Of a stretch of DNA of 9,736 bases, positions 1 through 5,724 are shown one piece after another. The notes below the pieces were generated by a model. The model was not told where the DNA came from, did no database searches, and saw only the letters and a program-made list of their open reading frames with translations. Position 1 is the stretch's first letter. Each line of letters begins with the position of its first letter. The translations under genes and the position numbers were made by a program. Origin of the DNA: Chlorobiota bacterium (GTDB taxonomy: Bacteria; Bacteroidota; Bacteroidia; Bacteroidales; JAADJA01); the NCBI GenBank assembly GCA_030592565.1, contig JAUVIX010000120.1, positions 1-9,736 on the forward strand. Direction: 5' to 3'.

Positions 1-167
1 ATGGACTAAGCCCGATTCTTTTTATGCATAATTATAAAAAGAACGACTCAATTTGTATTAGCCACATTATCATACTGATCATTAATATTCCATTCGTTAT
101 TGTGGGTGTTCTTTTTATTGTGAGTGGTTATTTGAAAAAAAAGCACAATCAAAAACAACTTAATTAA
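1..167 (+). CDS. C-terminal fragment of a membrane-anchored protein (5' end outside window)
   Basis: An open frame with no stop enters from the left edge (codons in the frame of base 3) and ends at TAA 165-167. It gives about 54 residues. The readable part has a hydrophobic stretch (roughly ISHIIILIINIPFVIVGVLF) followed by a lysine-rich tail (YLKKKHNQKQLN), the pattern of a final transmembrane helix with a cytoplasmic positive end. The same arrangement ends the lipoprotein at 3030-4058. The family cannot be named from so short a fragment. An ATG at 24 exists, but nothing suggests a 47-residue stand-alone gene, so a truncated larger protein is preferred. That it is coding at all is inferred from the helix-plus-lysine pattern and the clean stop just before a palindrome-rich spacer. 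Confidence 0.5.
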   Translation, partial: GLSPILFMHNYKKNDSICISHIIILIINIPFVIVGVLFIVSGYLKKKHNQKQLN

Positions 168-209
168 ACTAAGATGAACTCATTCGAGCGGGCAAGAGTA
201 TGATTATGA

Positions 210-255
210 ACCCCGAAGGGGTAAAATATTAATAGCCCCGTCCTTTAGGGCGGGG
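210..255. repeat. REP-like pair of GC-rich hairpins
   Basis: Two stem-loops sit close together in otherwise AT-rich DNA. The first has ACCCC (210-214), loop GAA and GGGGT (218-222). The second has CCCCGTCC (236-243), loop TTTA and GGGCGGGG (248-255), eight pairs including one T-G pair. From memory, near-identical C/G-rich hairpin pairs recur between genes in many Bacteroidota genomes; that is recall, not a search. The position between a 3' gene end and the next gene fits a mobile or REP-like intergenic repeat that may also act as a transcript-end structure. An A-rich rather than T-rich tract follows on the + strand, so it is not a classical + strand terminator. Confidence 0.6.
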
Positions 256-285
256 AATAATAAAAAAAGAGAATCCGTTTTGGCG

Positions 286-303
286 CTCCGATAGCTATCG
301 GAG
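286..303. repeat. 18-bp perfect palindrome CTCCGATAGCTATCGGAG
   Basis: CTCCGATAG (286-294) is followed directly by its exact reverse complement CTATCGGAG (295-303), with no spacer. The core CCGATAGCTATCGG is one I associate with highly repeated palindromes in environmental Bacteroidota genomes (recollection only). It lies 31 bases after the hairpin pair at 210-255, so the spacer before the TPR gene holds three palindromes within about 95 bases. It could be a protein-binding site, a hairpin in the transcript, or a dispersed repeat. Confidence 0.6.
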
Positions 304-406
304 TTCGATGGCGTAGCTGAAAATCATGACAAAATAAAAATAGTGAATATCAGTCGATTACAAAAAGATAAACAATTGAATTATAAACCTTTAAAAAATT
401 TCTATT

Positions 407-1477
407 ATGAAAAAAGCAATCTTAGTTTTAACTGTATTTGCGTGTGCTTTCACAGTTAACATCAATGCTCAGAAAGTTAATGAAGCTTATGAATTAAGAA
501 TGAATGGCCAGGCAGATTCGGCAAAAGTTATCCTCGATCAGCTATTGTCAGCAGATTCTACAAATGCTCTTACCTGGTTTGAGCTTTGCCGGACAACACA
601 ACATCTTGGGCAGAAGAATCCCCGGGAAATGAATGCAACATTGGAAGAGGCACTCAGGACGATCAATCAGGCCATAAAATATGATCCTAAAAATGCTTAT
701 TATCTTTCATACAAGGGTAGTATCGAAACACTTATGTTTTATGTTGCTTTACAAACAGGAAACGAAAAAGCTGGAGAATATCTTGATAAACTAGAGCAAA
801 CTTACAAATCTGTCTTTAAACTTGACCCAACATATTACGAGAATAAGATAACGCTTGTTGAGTTTTTTGGTGGGTTGCCTGCTGAAATGGGAGGCAATTC
901 TGAAAAAGCTGAAAAATATGCAAAGGAACTCGAAGCGGAGGACTTAATCTCCGGTGCTAAAGCAAGGGAAATTCTTATGCCGGAAGATGCAGATTATGAA
1001 AAGTTCTGGAAAGAAATAGTAGAAAAGGTTCCCGAAAATGCAAACGCACACCAGGCGCTGGGGAGGGTTTATATGTTTCAGGAAGACATTGATCAGGCAT
1101 CTGAATGTTATGATATTGCTATCAAACTTGATCAATCAAAAAATGATCTTTACCTTGACCTGGGCAGGTATTATTTAATGACTGCTATGCAAAATCCTGC
1201 TTTATTAGATTCTGTTGCACCCCTGATTGAGGAACAGTTTAATAAATTTCTTAACTTTACTCCTGAACCCAACAACCCGATGAAAGCATGGACATATAGT
1301 AAACTGGCTATGATTGATCGTCGTACTGGAAAGGAAGAAGTTGCTGAAAAGCTGATGAAAAAAGCTGAAAAATTAGACCCATTTCATTCACCTGCATTTG
1401 GGAAACCAGGTAAAGTACTTTATAGCCCACCGGATGTTGTTACACATCAGCAGGGCTATTTTCTGTCTCCATTTTAA
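407..1477 (+). CDS. secreted tetratricopeptide-repeat (TPR) protein
   Basis: The 356-residue product opens with a clear Sec signal peptide: MKK, a hydrophobic core, and probable cleavage after INA at residue 21. The mature protein is helical with TPR-like units: residues about 23-60 (AYELRMNGQADSAKVILDQ), 75-100 (EALRTINQAIKYDPKNAYY), 125-150 (TYKSVFKLDPTYYEN) and 210-250 (ALGRVYMFQEDIDQASECYDIAIKLDQ), plus a last one near 300-330. The GGLPAEMGGNSEKAEKYAKE stretch resembles the lP-x-x-GGd linker seen in some TPR families. TPRs are protein-protein scaffolds, and export places it in the periplasm or at the outer membrane. The start is the only ATG placing a signal peptide at the N-terminus; no Shine-Dalgarno is evident. 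It appears monocistronic, with more than 230 bases of spacer before it and 308 after. The specific partner is unknown. Confidence 0.85.
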   Translation: MKKAILVLTVFACAFTVNINAQKVNEAYELRMNGQADSAKVILDQLLSADSTNALTWFELCRTTQHLGQKNPREMNATLEEALRTINQAIKYDPKNAYYLSYKGSIETLMFYVALQTGNEKAGEYLDKLEQTYKSVFKLDPTYYENKITLVEFFGGLPAEMGGNSEKAEKYAKELEAEDLISGAKAREILMPEDADYEKFWKEIVEKVPENANAHQALGRVYMFQEDIDQASECYDIAIKLDQSKNDLYLDLGRYYLMTAMQNPALLDSVAPLIEEQFNKFLNFTPEPNNPMKAWTYSKLAMIDRRTGKEEVAEKLMKKAEKLDPFHSPAFGKPGKVLYSPPDVVTHQQGYFLSPF

Positions 1478-1481
1478 TAAA

Positions 1482-1512
1482 CAGGCTTCCCTGCTTTGGT
1501 TGGGGTTTTTTT
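1482..1512 (+). terminator. weak candidate terminator after the TPR gene
   Basis: Just after the stop codon, CAGG (1482-1485) can pair with CCTG (1490-1493) around a CTTC loop, and a run of seven T follows at 1506-1512. The stem is only four pairs and lies 12 bases from the T-run. An alternative pairing of CCC (1489-1491) with GGG (1502-1504), closer to the T-run, is possible. Position favours a terminator; structure is weak. Confidence 0.3.
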
Positions 1513-1707
1513 GATGAAACATTTGAAGAGAAACCATTTATAATGATTGGGGGTATGGCACGAATATCAGAGAAACTGTGAATTTTGTGATAAAATTTGG
1601 GAAGTAGTGAGGAGGGGAAGGATGTAAGAGTAGAGTTATGGAAGGCGGGAAGAATGGGGCGATCGCCGCATTAAGAGATTGAATTCTAATGATAATATTT
1701 AAAACAA

Positions 1708-1729
1708 TGGTAAACCAGTAAAACTTTAC
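1708..1729. promoter_or_regulatory. adjacent inverted repeats upstream of the sigma gene
   Basis: TGGT-AA-ACCA (1708-1717) is followed immediately by GTAAA-AC-TTTAC (1718-1729). They end 56 bases before the sigma-factor start, where an operator or the -35 region of an autoregulated ECF promoter would be expected. The arms are short (4 and 5 bp) and AT-rich, so chance is possible; no function is demonstrated. Confidence 0.2.
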
Positions 1730-1785
1730 GATTTTTTTACTTTTATTGATATTCATCGTAACATTATTAACACACACAATTGTTC

Positions 1786-2355
1786 ATGCAGCAGGATATT
1801 GTCAACATAATCGAAGAAGTGAAGTCAGGCAATAAAATGGCTTTCAAACATTTGGTTGAGGAACATCAGCAATATGCTTTTAATGTGGCTTTCAGGGTGG
1901 TTTGTAATGAAGAAGATGCCAAAGATGTTGTACAGGATTGCTTTATCAAGATATGGAAGAACATAAACAGTTTTAATGCAAAACTAAAATTCACAACCTG
2001 GATGTACAAAATAGTAATAAATAGCGCAATCGATAAACTAAGGTCAGGCAAACGGGCAAACATGATAAATATCGACAATGTTTCGGAGAAGTTGTGCCAC
2101 CTTGATCTAAATGGCCCGGATGTGCAGATCGAGAACCAGGAAATTGGAAATATCATTTCACTCATTTCTGACGGGCTTCCAGAAAAACAAAAACTGGTAT
2201 TTGTATTAAGGGACATACAAGGGTTTGATTCAGTTGAAGTGCAAAATATTCTTGATATGCATGAAACATCTGTAAAAAGCAATCTGTACAACGCCAGGCA
2301 GTTCGTAAGAAAAAAACTATCGAAATTATTGGCATGCGAAAGGAGGTTGATATGA
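1786..2355 (+). CDS. ECF-type RNA polymerase sigma factor (sigma-70 family)
   Basis: The 189-residue protein has the two-domain layout and length of extracytoplasmic-function sigma factors. Region 2 spans about residues 20-90, with EEDAKDVVQDCFIKIWK (42-58, the conserved A-x-D-x-x-Q-x-x-F-x-x-W core-binding helix) and FTTWMYKIVINSAIDKLR (69-86, the -10 recognition part). Region 4 spans about 125-182: LPEKQKLVFVLRDIQGFD, then a helix-turn-helix (VEVQNILDMHETSVKSNLYNAR) for -35 binding. ATG 1786 is chosen over an in-frame TTG at 1780 because it is a normal start and the extra two residues add nothing. Its stop overlaps the next start (ATGA, 2352-2355), typical of a translationally coupled sigma/anti-sigma pair. 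It probably directs transcription of this operon and other envelope genes on release from the anti-sigma factor; targets are not visible. Confidence 0.93.
   Translation: MQQDIVNIIEEVKSGNKMAFKHLVEEHQQYAFNVAFRVVCNEEDAKDVVQDCFIKIWKNINSFNAKLKFTTWMYKIVINSAIDKLRSGKRANMINIDNVSEKLCHLDLNGPDVQIENQEIGNIISLISDGLPEKQKLVFVLRDIQGFDSVEVQNILDMHETSVKSNLYNARQFVRKKLSKLLACERRLI
2339..2346 (+). promoter_or_regulatory. strong Shine-Dalgarno AAAGGAGG for the anti-sigma gene
   Basis: AAAGGAGG lies five bases before ATG 2352, inside the last codons of the sigma gene. It decides the start at 2352 rather than the in-frame ATG at 2334, which would lie upstream of the site. Most other genes in this window have no such sequence, as is usual in Bacteroidota, so this one stands out and may help keep the anti-sigma to sigma ratio high. 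Confidence 0.7.
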
Positions 2356-2717
2356 ATTGTAATATTGTAAGAGAAAAAATTTATAAGCAGGTTTATACAG
2401 ATACTAGAGAGTTTGATGATGAACTAATGCGGCATCTCAATGATTGTCCGGCTTGTAATTCTTATTATAAAGATTGCCGGTCAGTAAAAAAGATTACTTC
2501 ATTGCTGAACCAAAAACAAGCTGTCCTGAATAATCCGAAAAAGTTGACCAATGATATTTTGGATTCACTAAATGAGATTAAGCCCAAAAAGAAGAGTACA
2601 GGATTTTATATTTCTATTAATGCAAAAAGATTTCTTGCAGCGGCTTCGGTATGCCTGATGATTGTTTTCGCTTACGAACAGTATGTAGCAATGGAGAAAA
2701 TAATAAAACTAGAATAG
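2352..2717 (+). CDS. zinc-finger anti-sigma factor, single-pass membrane protein
   Basis: The 121-residue protein starts with a ZAS/zf-HC2-like domain: Cys3, then the signature H28-x3-C32-x2-C35 (HLNDCPAC), which in this family binds zinc and clamps the cognate ECF sigma factor. A charged linker (about 45-90) leads to a membrane helix at about 94-110 (FLAAASVCLMIVFAYEQY). The chain then stops after a short amphipathic segment (VAMEKIIKLE) that would lie in the periplasm. It overlaps the sigma gene by four bases, so coupled translation is likely. The oddity is the end: the TAG at 2715-2717 is followed, after one CAA codon and in the same frame, by the ATG of the next ORF. Without that amber codon the product would have a periplasmic domain of about 90 residues, a common anti-sigma layout. 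Confidence 0.88.
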   Translation: MNCNIVREKIYKQVYTDTREFDDELMRHLNDCPACNSYYKDCRSVKKITSLLNQKQAVLNNPKKLTNDILDSLNEIKPKKKSTGFYISINAKRFLAAASVCLMIVFAYEQYVAMEKIIKLE

Positions 2718-2720
2718 CAA

Positions 2721-2990
2721 ATGTCGTTAGTCCCTGAAGTGCCTGTCAATTCATATCATTACGCGGAAATACTGAGTAACTATCCCAGACTGAAAATTGA
2801 AATTATTCAATCGGAATTGGCTTCCGGGGTTTTCGAATTGAGAGACAATGACATGAAATCTCTATTCATAAAAGCCGGCTTAGGCATTCTCTCGCATGAA
2901 GCAATTGCAAAGCGATTGCAGAATCAATTGACTAATTTGAAATTTTCAAATAAGGACAGAAGCGTAATAAATAAAATAAAAAATGAATAG
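2721..2990 (+). CDS. small soluble protein, possibly the detached periplasmic domain of the anti-sigma factor
   Basis: This 89-residue ORF begins three bases after the anti-sigma stop and in the same reading frame. It has no signal peptide, membrane helix or recognisable motif. The sequence (NSYHYAEILSNYPRLKIEI near the start; LGILSHEAIAKRLQNQL later) looks like a mixed, mostly helical globular domain. No Shine-Dalgarno precedes ATG 2721, so translation would depend on coupling at the preceding stop. Two readings are possible: a separate small cytoplasmic regulator, or the C-terminal sensor domain of the anti-sigma factor cut off by a single-base change to TAG (for example from CAG or GAG). 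The second fits the frame, the adjacency and the missing leader. Whether the ORF is made as a separate protein is uncertain. Confidence 0.6.
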   Translation: MSLVPEVPVNSYHYAEILSNYPRLKIEIIQSELASGVFELRDNDMKSLFIKAGLGILSHEAIAKRLQNQLTNLKFSNKDRSVINKIKNE

Positions 2991-3029
2991 CAACAAAATA
3001 AAATAGTTTAAATGAAAACAAAAATAGTC

Positions 3030-4058
3030 ATGAAAACACAACATGCCATATACCTCTTTCTTGTTACTATACTCATCATCAGTGGATGCAGGGATATTAC
3101 AGTAACAACCAAAATTAATAAAGATGGATCTTTCACCCGTACCATTAAAGTCACCGGTGATTCATCTGATGTTTTTAAACCTGATCTGCCTTACCCGATT
3201 GATGGCACATGGGGCAAAACAGTAGTAAAAGACACTACGGATAAGGGGGATTATATTCTTACCTATACCAAAACCTATAAAGCAAGTGATTTATTGAACA
3301 GTGAACTCCGTCAGGATACAAGCTGGAGAAAGCAACTGGAAAGAAATGTTACAGTCGATAAAAGTTTTGGGTTCTTTTACTCCTACCTTACTTTTTGCGA
3401 AACTTATAAAGCTATAAAACCTTTTGAAAAATTCAATTACCCAAACAAACTGACAGCCGAAGAAATGCTTTACTTATCGGGAAATAAAATACCGCTTACT
3501 CCAAGTGATTCACTAAAGAATAAACAAGTATCAGATAAGTTCGAAGAATTGTTAGTTGAAGCAATAGCAAACGAAATAATAATCACTTTGGAAGACGGGA
3601 TTACAAAACTAAACGACCCTCAGCTAAAGCCTGGAAATGTGGAGGTTTATAGAGATAGCATTGAACACAAATTGCATGAATACTTTGAAAACATGAATGT
3701 TTACATCGACTTTTACAAGGAGTGGACAGGCAACAAATCGGTAAATAAATTAAAAAACCTCGAACCACCCATATTTATGGAACTCGATAAAAAAGTGTCA
3801 ATTCTGCTAAACAGCATCTTTATGGATAGTTACTCTCAAACAGTTGAAATGCCGGGTCTTATTACCGAAACAAATGCAATATCCGTAACAGGAAACAAGG
3901 TGAGTTGGAAAGTAAACGGCGACAAATTTATCTTTCAAGATTATGAAATGAGGGTTGAATCGAGGGTGGTGAATCAGTGGGCTTTTATTGCATCCGGGAT
4001 ATTTATTTTATTAGTCCTTATTCTGGCGTTTGTAAAAAAAAGAAAGTTAGGGTTCTAA
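3030..4058 (+). CDS. lipoprotein with a C-terminal transmembrane anchor, sigma-factor operon
   Basis: The N-terminus is a lipoprotein signal with lipobox I-S-G-C; Cys is residue 20 if translation starts at ATG 3030, or 26 if it starts at ATG 3012. The 3030 start gives the more normal signal length and is chosen. After the Cys comes a beta-rich segment (RDITVTTKINKDGSFTRTIK), then a long mixed region without known motifs. Near the end is a hydrophobic helix of 19 residues (WAFIASGIFILLVLILAFV) and a KKRKLGF tail. Lipid at one end and a helix with a positive cytoplasmic tail at the other would hold the whole domain in the periplasm against the inner membrane. This layout recalls the LppM type of lipoprotein in Actinobacteria, an analogy only. 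It follows the preceding ORF by under 40 bases and is probably co-transcribed with the sigma/anti-sigma pair. Function unknown. Confidence 0.8.
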   Translation: MKTQHAIYLFLVTILIISGCRDITVTTKINKDGSFTRTIKVTGDSSDVFKPDLPYPIDGTWGKTVVKDTTDKGDYILTYTKTYKASDLLNSELRQDTSWRKQLERNVTVDKSFGFFYSYLTFCETYKAIKPFEKFNYPNKLTAEEMLYLSGNKIPLTPSDSLKNKQVSDKFEELLVEAIANEIIITLEDGITKLNDPQLKPGNVEVYRDSIEHKLHEYFENMNVYIDFYKEWTGNKSVNKLKNLEPPIFMELDKKVSILLNSIFMDSYSQTVEMPGLITETNAISVTGNKVSWKVNGDKFIFQDYEMRVESRVVNQWAFIASGIFILLVLILAFVKKRKLGF

Positions 4059-4113
4059 AAATATAGTGAAATGCATATTTTGAAAATCTCAATATAAATT
4101 AAAAACTAAAAAA

Positions 4114-4998
4114 ATGAGAAATCTCGCAATCCTTTTAGCAGTTATTTTAATATCAACTTCCAGCTATGGAAAAGGTAAGAAGTTTACTTATTCTGACACC
4201 ACTTTCAATCACATTGAATTTGCCGAAATTACTTTTAGTATTGACAAGAAAACGAATGACACCCTTCAAATAGAGGGGCTTTTGAAACAGAAGGCTATCA
4301 TCAACGGGGTTCCCTGTTACGGCAATATAAGCTTTCACAAAGATTGGGAGTTAAAAAACTTCACACTTGCTGATAGGCATACTTTTGGCGAATTCATATT
4401 TCCAAAAGATACTTACATCGGGCTCAATGTAGATATGTTCTCATTAAAGAGGCATTATATGATTTTAGCCGGAGCAAAGTTTGTGAACACATGCAAACTG
4501 CCACCAAATCAGCTAATTAATGACTTTCCAAGCGATAGCATTGAGGGAGCTATTTTTACAACAGATTGGAACTTAAGAGAGCTAATTTTAGGTGATGATG
4601 TTACTATAGCAGGAAATGAATTAAAAAAAGGTACGCTTGTCGTGTTTTCCAAAGATGGTAGCTATAGAGTTTTTTGTTTATATGATCCTATTTTTCAGGG
4701 TTACCAATGTTCGGGAACGGGATACAAAGGTAGCTGGAATGGAGGTGGTGGTATTCGTTTTTACCCCAATGGGCAGTTGAAGTATTTTCAACCGGCTGAT
4801 GATATTGAAATCCAGGGTGTGTGGTGCAAACCATCTTCTACCAAGGGAGGGATATGGTTTTATGAAAGCGGCAAATTAAAGAGATGTACTTCAGCTAAAG
4901 ATCAAACTATAGATGGTGTATTACACGAGAAAAAATTCACTCTCAAATTTGACGAGGACGGAAATATAACAGAATCATATAAAGATAAATTTTTCTAA
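4114..4998 (+). CDS. secreted protein with MORN_2-like repeats
   Basis: The 294-residue product has a Sec signal peptide (MRNLAILLAVILISTSSYG, cleavage near residue 19) and no further membrane helix. The mature part contains about six degenerate units spaced roughly 28-38 residues apart, near residues 70, 105, 145, 173, 210 and 245. The pattern is G-x-I-x-F-x-x-x-G-x-L-K, then D-x-x-I-x-G; the clearest are GGIRFYPNGQLKYF (211-224) and GGIWFYESGKLKRC (245-258). Such repeats form short beta-hairpins resembling MORN_2/YwqK repeats; their role in exported proteins is poorly known. It follows the lipoprotein gene by 55 bases and is probably the last gene of the sigma operon. An A-rich leader without Shine-Dalgarno precedes ATG 4114. 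A cell-surface or periplasmic role is inferred from the signal peptide only. Confidence 0.78.
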   Translation: MRNLAILLAVILISTSSYGKGKKFTYSDTTFNHIEFAEITFSIDKKTNDTLQIEGLLKQKAIINGVPCYGNISFHKDWELKNFTLADRHTFGEFIFPKDTYIGLNVDMFSLKRHYMILAGAKFVNTCKLPPNQLINDFPSDSIEGAIFTTDWNLRELILGDDVTIAGNELKKGTLVVFSKDGSYRVFCLYDPIFQGYQCSGTGYKGSWNGGGGIRFYPNGQLKYFQPADDIEIQGVWCKPSSTKGGIWFYESGKLKRCTSAKDQTIDGVLHEKKFTLKFDEDGNITESYKDKFF

Positions 4999-5084
4999 TT
5001 ACTAAAACTTAAACTTTCAAAACAAAAATGAGTATATTTGCTAAAATTGCTTATTAATAAATAGTATAGAATTATAAATAATAA

Positions 5085-5113
5085 TAAAAAACGCCCGCAT
5101 AAACTGAACGGGC
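5085..5113 (-). terminator. intrinsic terminator-like hairpin on the minus strand
   Basis: GCCCG (5093-5097) pairs with CGGGC (5109-5113) around an 11-base loop. Read on the minus strand, the stem is followed at once by GTTTTTT and further T/A-rich sequence, the form of a rho-independent terminator. On the + strand the downstream side is AGGGAGGAC, so it is not a terminator in the direction of the genes. No minus-strand gene is evident that it could end. It may be a leftover, may stop antisense transcription from the region at 5131-6060, or may simply fold in the leader of the next gene next to its ribosome binding site. Confidence 0.45.
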
Positions 5114-5130
5114 AGGGAGGACAAAAAATT

Positions 5131-5535
5131 ATGATTGAACATGTTCATAAGCACATCACATCGGAGCTACAGCAAAACACCCGCACCGATATTATCTTTA
5201 TTCTAACGGCTATCCTTCTTAACCTGATTACCCTGGCTGTAAACTCCGGCATGTCGGAAGATTCACGAACTGACAACGCTTCTCTCATTGTAATGTTTGT
5301 TTTTGTTTGTCTCATTGTAATGGTAAACCTGGTTGTTGTTTTTGGATTAATAAAAGGAAAACAAACCAGGGAAAAACTTTTGAAAGGTTTGATGCAGATG
5401 TACAAAGACAAGGAAGTTGACAAATATTACGATTTGACCCTCATGGGAAACTACAATGTCAGGTACAACCTGTTTATTATTGTAGTAGTCACAACTGGTG
5501 TTATTGCAGCAATTGTACCTTTTATCCTGAGATAA
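5131..5535 (+). CDS. small membrane protein with three predicted helices
   Basis: The 134-residue protein has a short N-terminal segment with three histidines (MIEHVHKHITSEL), a hydrophobic helix at about 20-38, a second long one at 50-74, a charged amphipathic cytoplasmic or periplasmic loop (KGKQTREKLLKGLMQMYKDKEVDKYYD, 75-101, interrupted here by position rather than by motif), and a third helix at 113-133 ending in Arg. A GGGAGG ribosome binding site at 5115-5120 lies ten bases before ATG 5131, slightly long spacing. I do not recognise the family. It stands 132 bases after the MORN-like gene and probably has its own promoter. Its stop is only 14 bases from the AGGAT repeat that flanks the MITE-like element, so that insertion now defines its 3' flank. 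Confidence 0.75.
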   Translation: MIEHVHKHITSELQQNTRTDIIFILTAILLNLITLAVNSGMSEDSRTDNASLIVMFVFVCLIVMVNLVVVFGLIKGKQTREKLLKGLMQMYKDKEVDKYYDLTLMGNYNVRYNLFIIVVVTTGVIAAIVPFILR

Positions 5536-5549
5536 ACCGGGAGAGTGAC

Positions 5550-5724
5550 AGGATGAGACCTTTGCAAAATTCAAAATGTGAGATGAGTTCAAGGCCAGAG
5601 GGAAAAATTTAATCCGCAGTAACCTATTGGTTATGAGGAATTAATTTTTTTCGATAACGCAGAAATCATTCATAGTTTGGATTCATTGTTTATAAAATCA
5701 CCAGTTTTGCAAAGGTCTCAGGAT
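5550..5724. mobile_element. MITE-like element (165 bp) with 15-bp terminal inverted repeats and 5-bp target duplication
   Basis: The left end GAGACCTTTGCAAAA (5555-5569) is the exact reverse complement of the right end TTTTGCAAAGGTCTC (5705-5719). The direct repeat AGGAT flanks both ends (5550-5554 and 5720-5724), as left by transposase-mediated insertion. The 165-bp interior has no coding capacity and carries a central hairpin. Short length, perfect ends, no gene and a target duplication together define a miniature inverted-repeat transposable element moved by a transposase elsewhere. From memory, GAGACCTTTGCAAAA resembles the ends of DDE-type insertion sequences in the IS5/IS1106 circle; a family is not assigned because it was not searched and the usual duplication lengths differ. 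The ends and duplication are directly visible; mobility is inferred. Confidence 0.82.
5609..5654 (+). terminator. hairpin plus T-run inside the MITE
   Basis: Within the element, TTAATCC (from about 5609) and TAACC (about 5621) pair with GGTTA and GGAATTAA further on, around a TATT loop, with small internal bulges. A run of seven T follows directly (about 5644-5650). Read on the + strand this is terminator-like and lies about 75 bases after the membrane-protein gene, so the insertion may have supplied that gene's transcript end. The stem is AT-rich and bulged, so strength is doubtful. Confidence 0.35.

Larger units (their letters stand above)
1478..1785. other. non-coding spacer upstream of the sigma-factor operon
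   Basis: No convincing gene is present. The left part holds the weak terminator. The stretch around 1600-1660 is markedly purine-rich on the + strand and more GC-rich than its surroundings, and is followed by the isolated palindrome GGCGATCGCC (1658-1667). The right part (1680-1785) is very AT-rich, as expected of a promoter region, and contains two adjacent small inverted repeats at 1708-1729 and TACTTTTA (1738-1745), a partial match to the Bacteroidota -7 box TAnnTTTG without a matching TTG 19-21 bases upstream. An open frame on the minus strand here has no coding character. Confidence 0.5.

Noticed and set aside
1658..1667. GGCGATCGCC considered as a cyanobacterial HIP1 site
   Set aside because: A single copy in a Bacteroidota-like context has no meaning as HIP1.
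1538..1777. Minus-strand open frame of 79 codons in the spacer before the sigma gene
   Set aside because: Low-complexity composition rich in Pro, His and Ile, no motif, no ribosome binding site, and it covers what should be the sigma promoter region.
1780..1788. TTG 1780 as the start of the sigma factor
   Set aside because: ATG 1786 is in frame two codons later and the family needs no extra residues.
1866..2291. Minus-strand open frame of 141 codons
   Set aside because: It lies wholly antisense to the well-supported sigma factor and has no recognisable domain.
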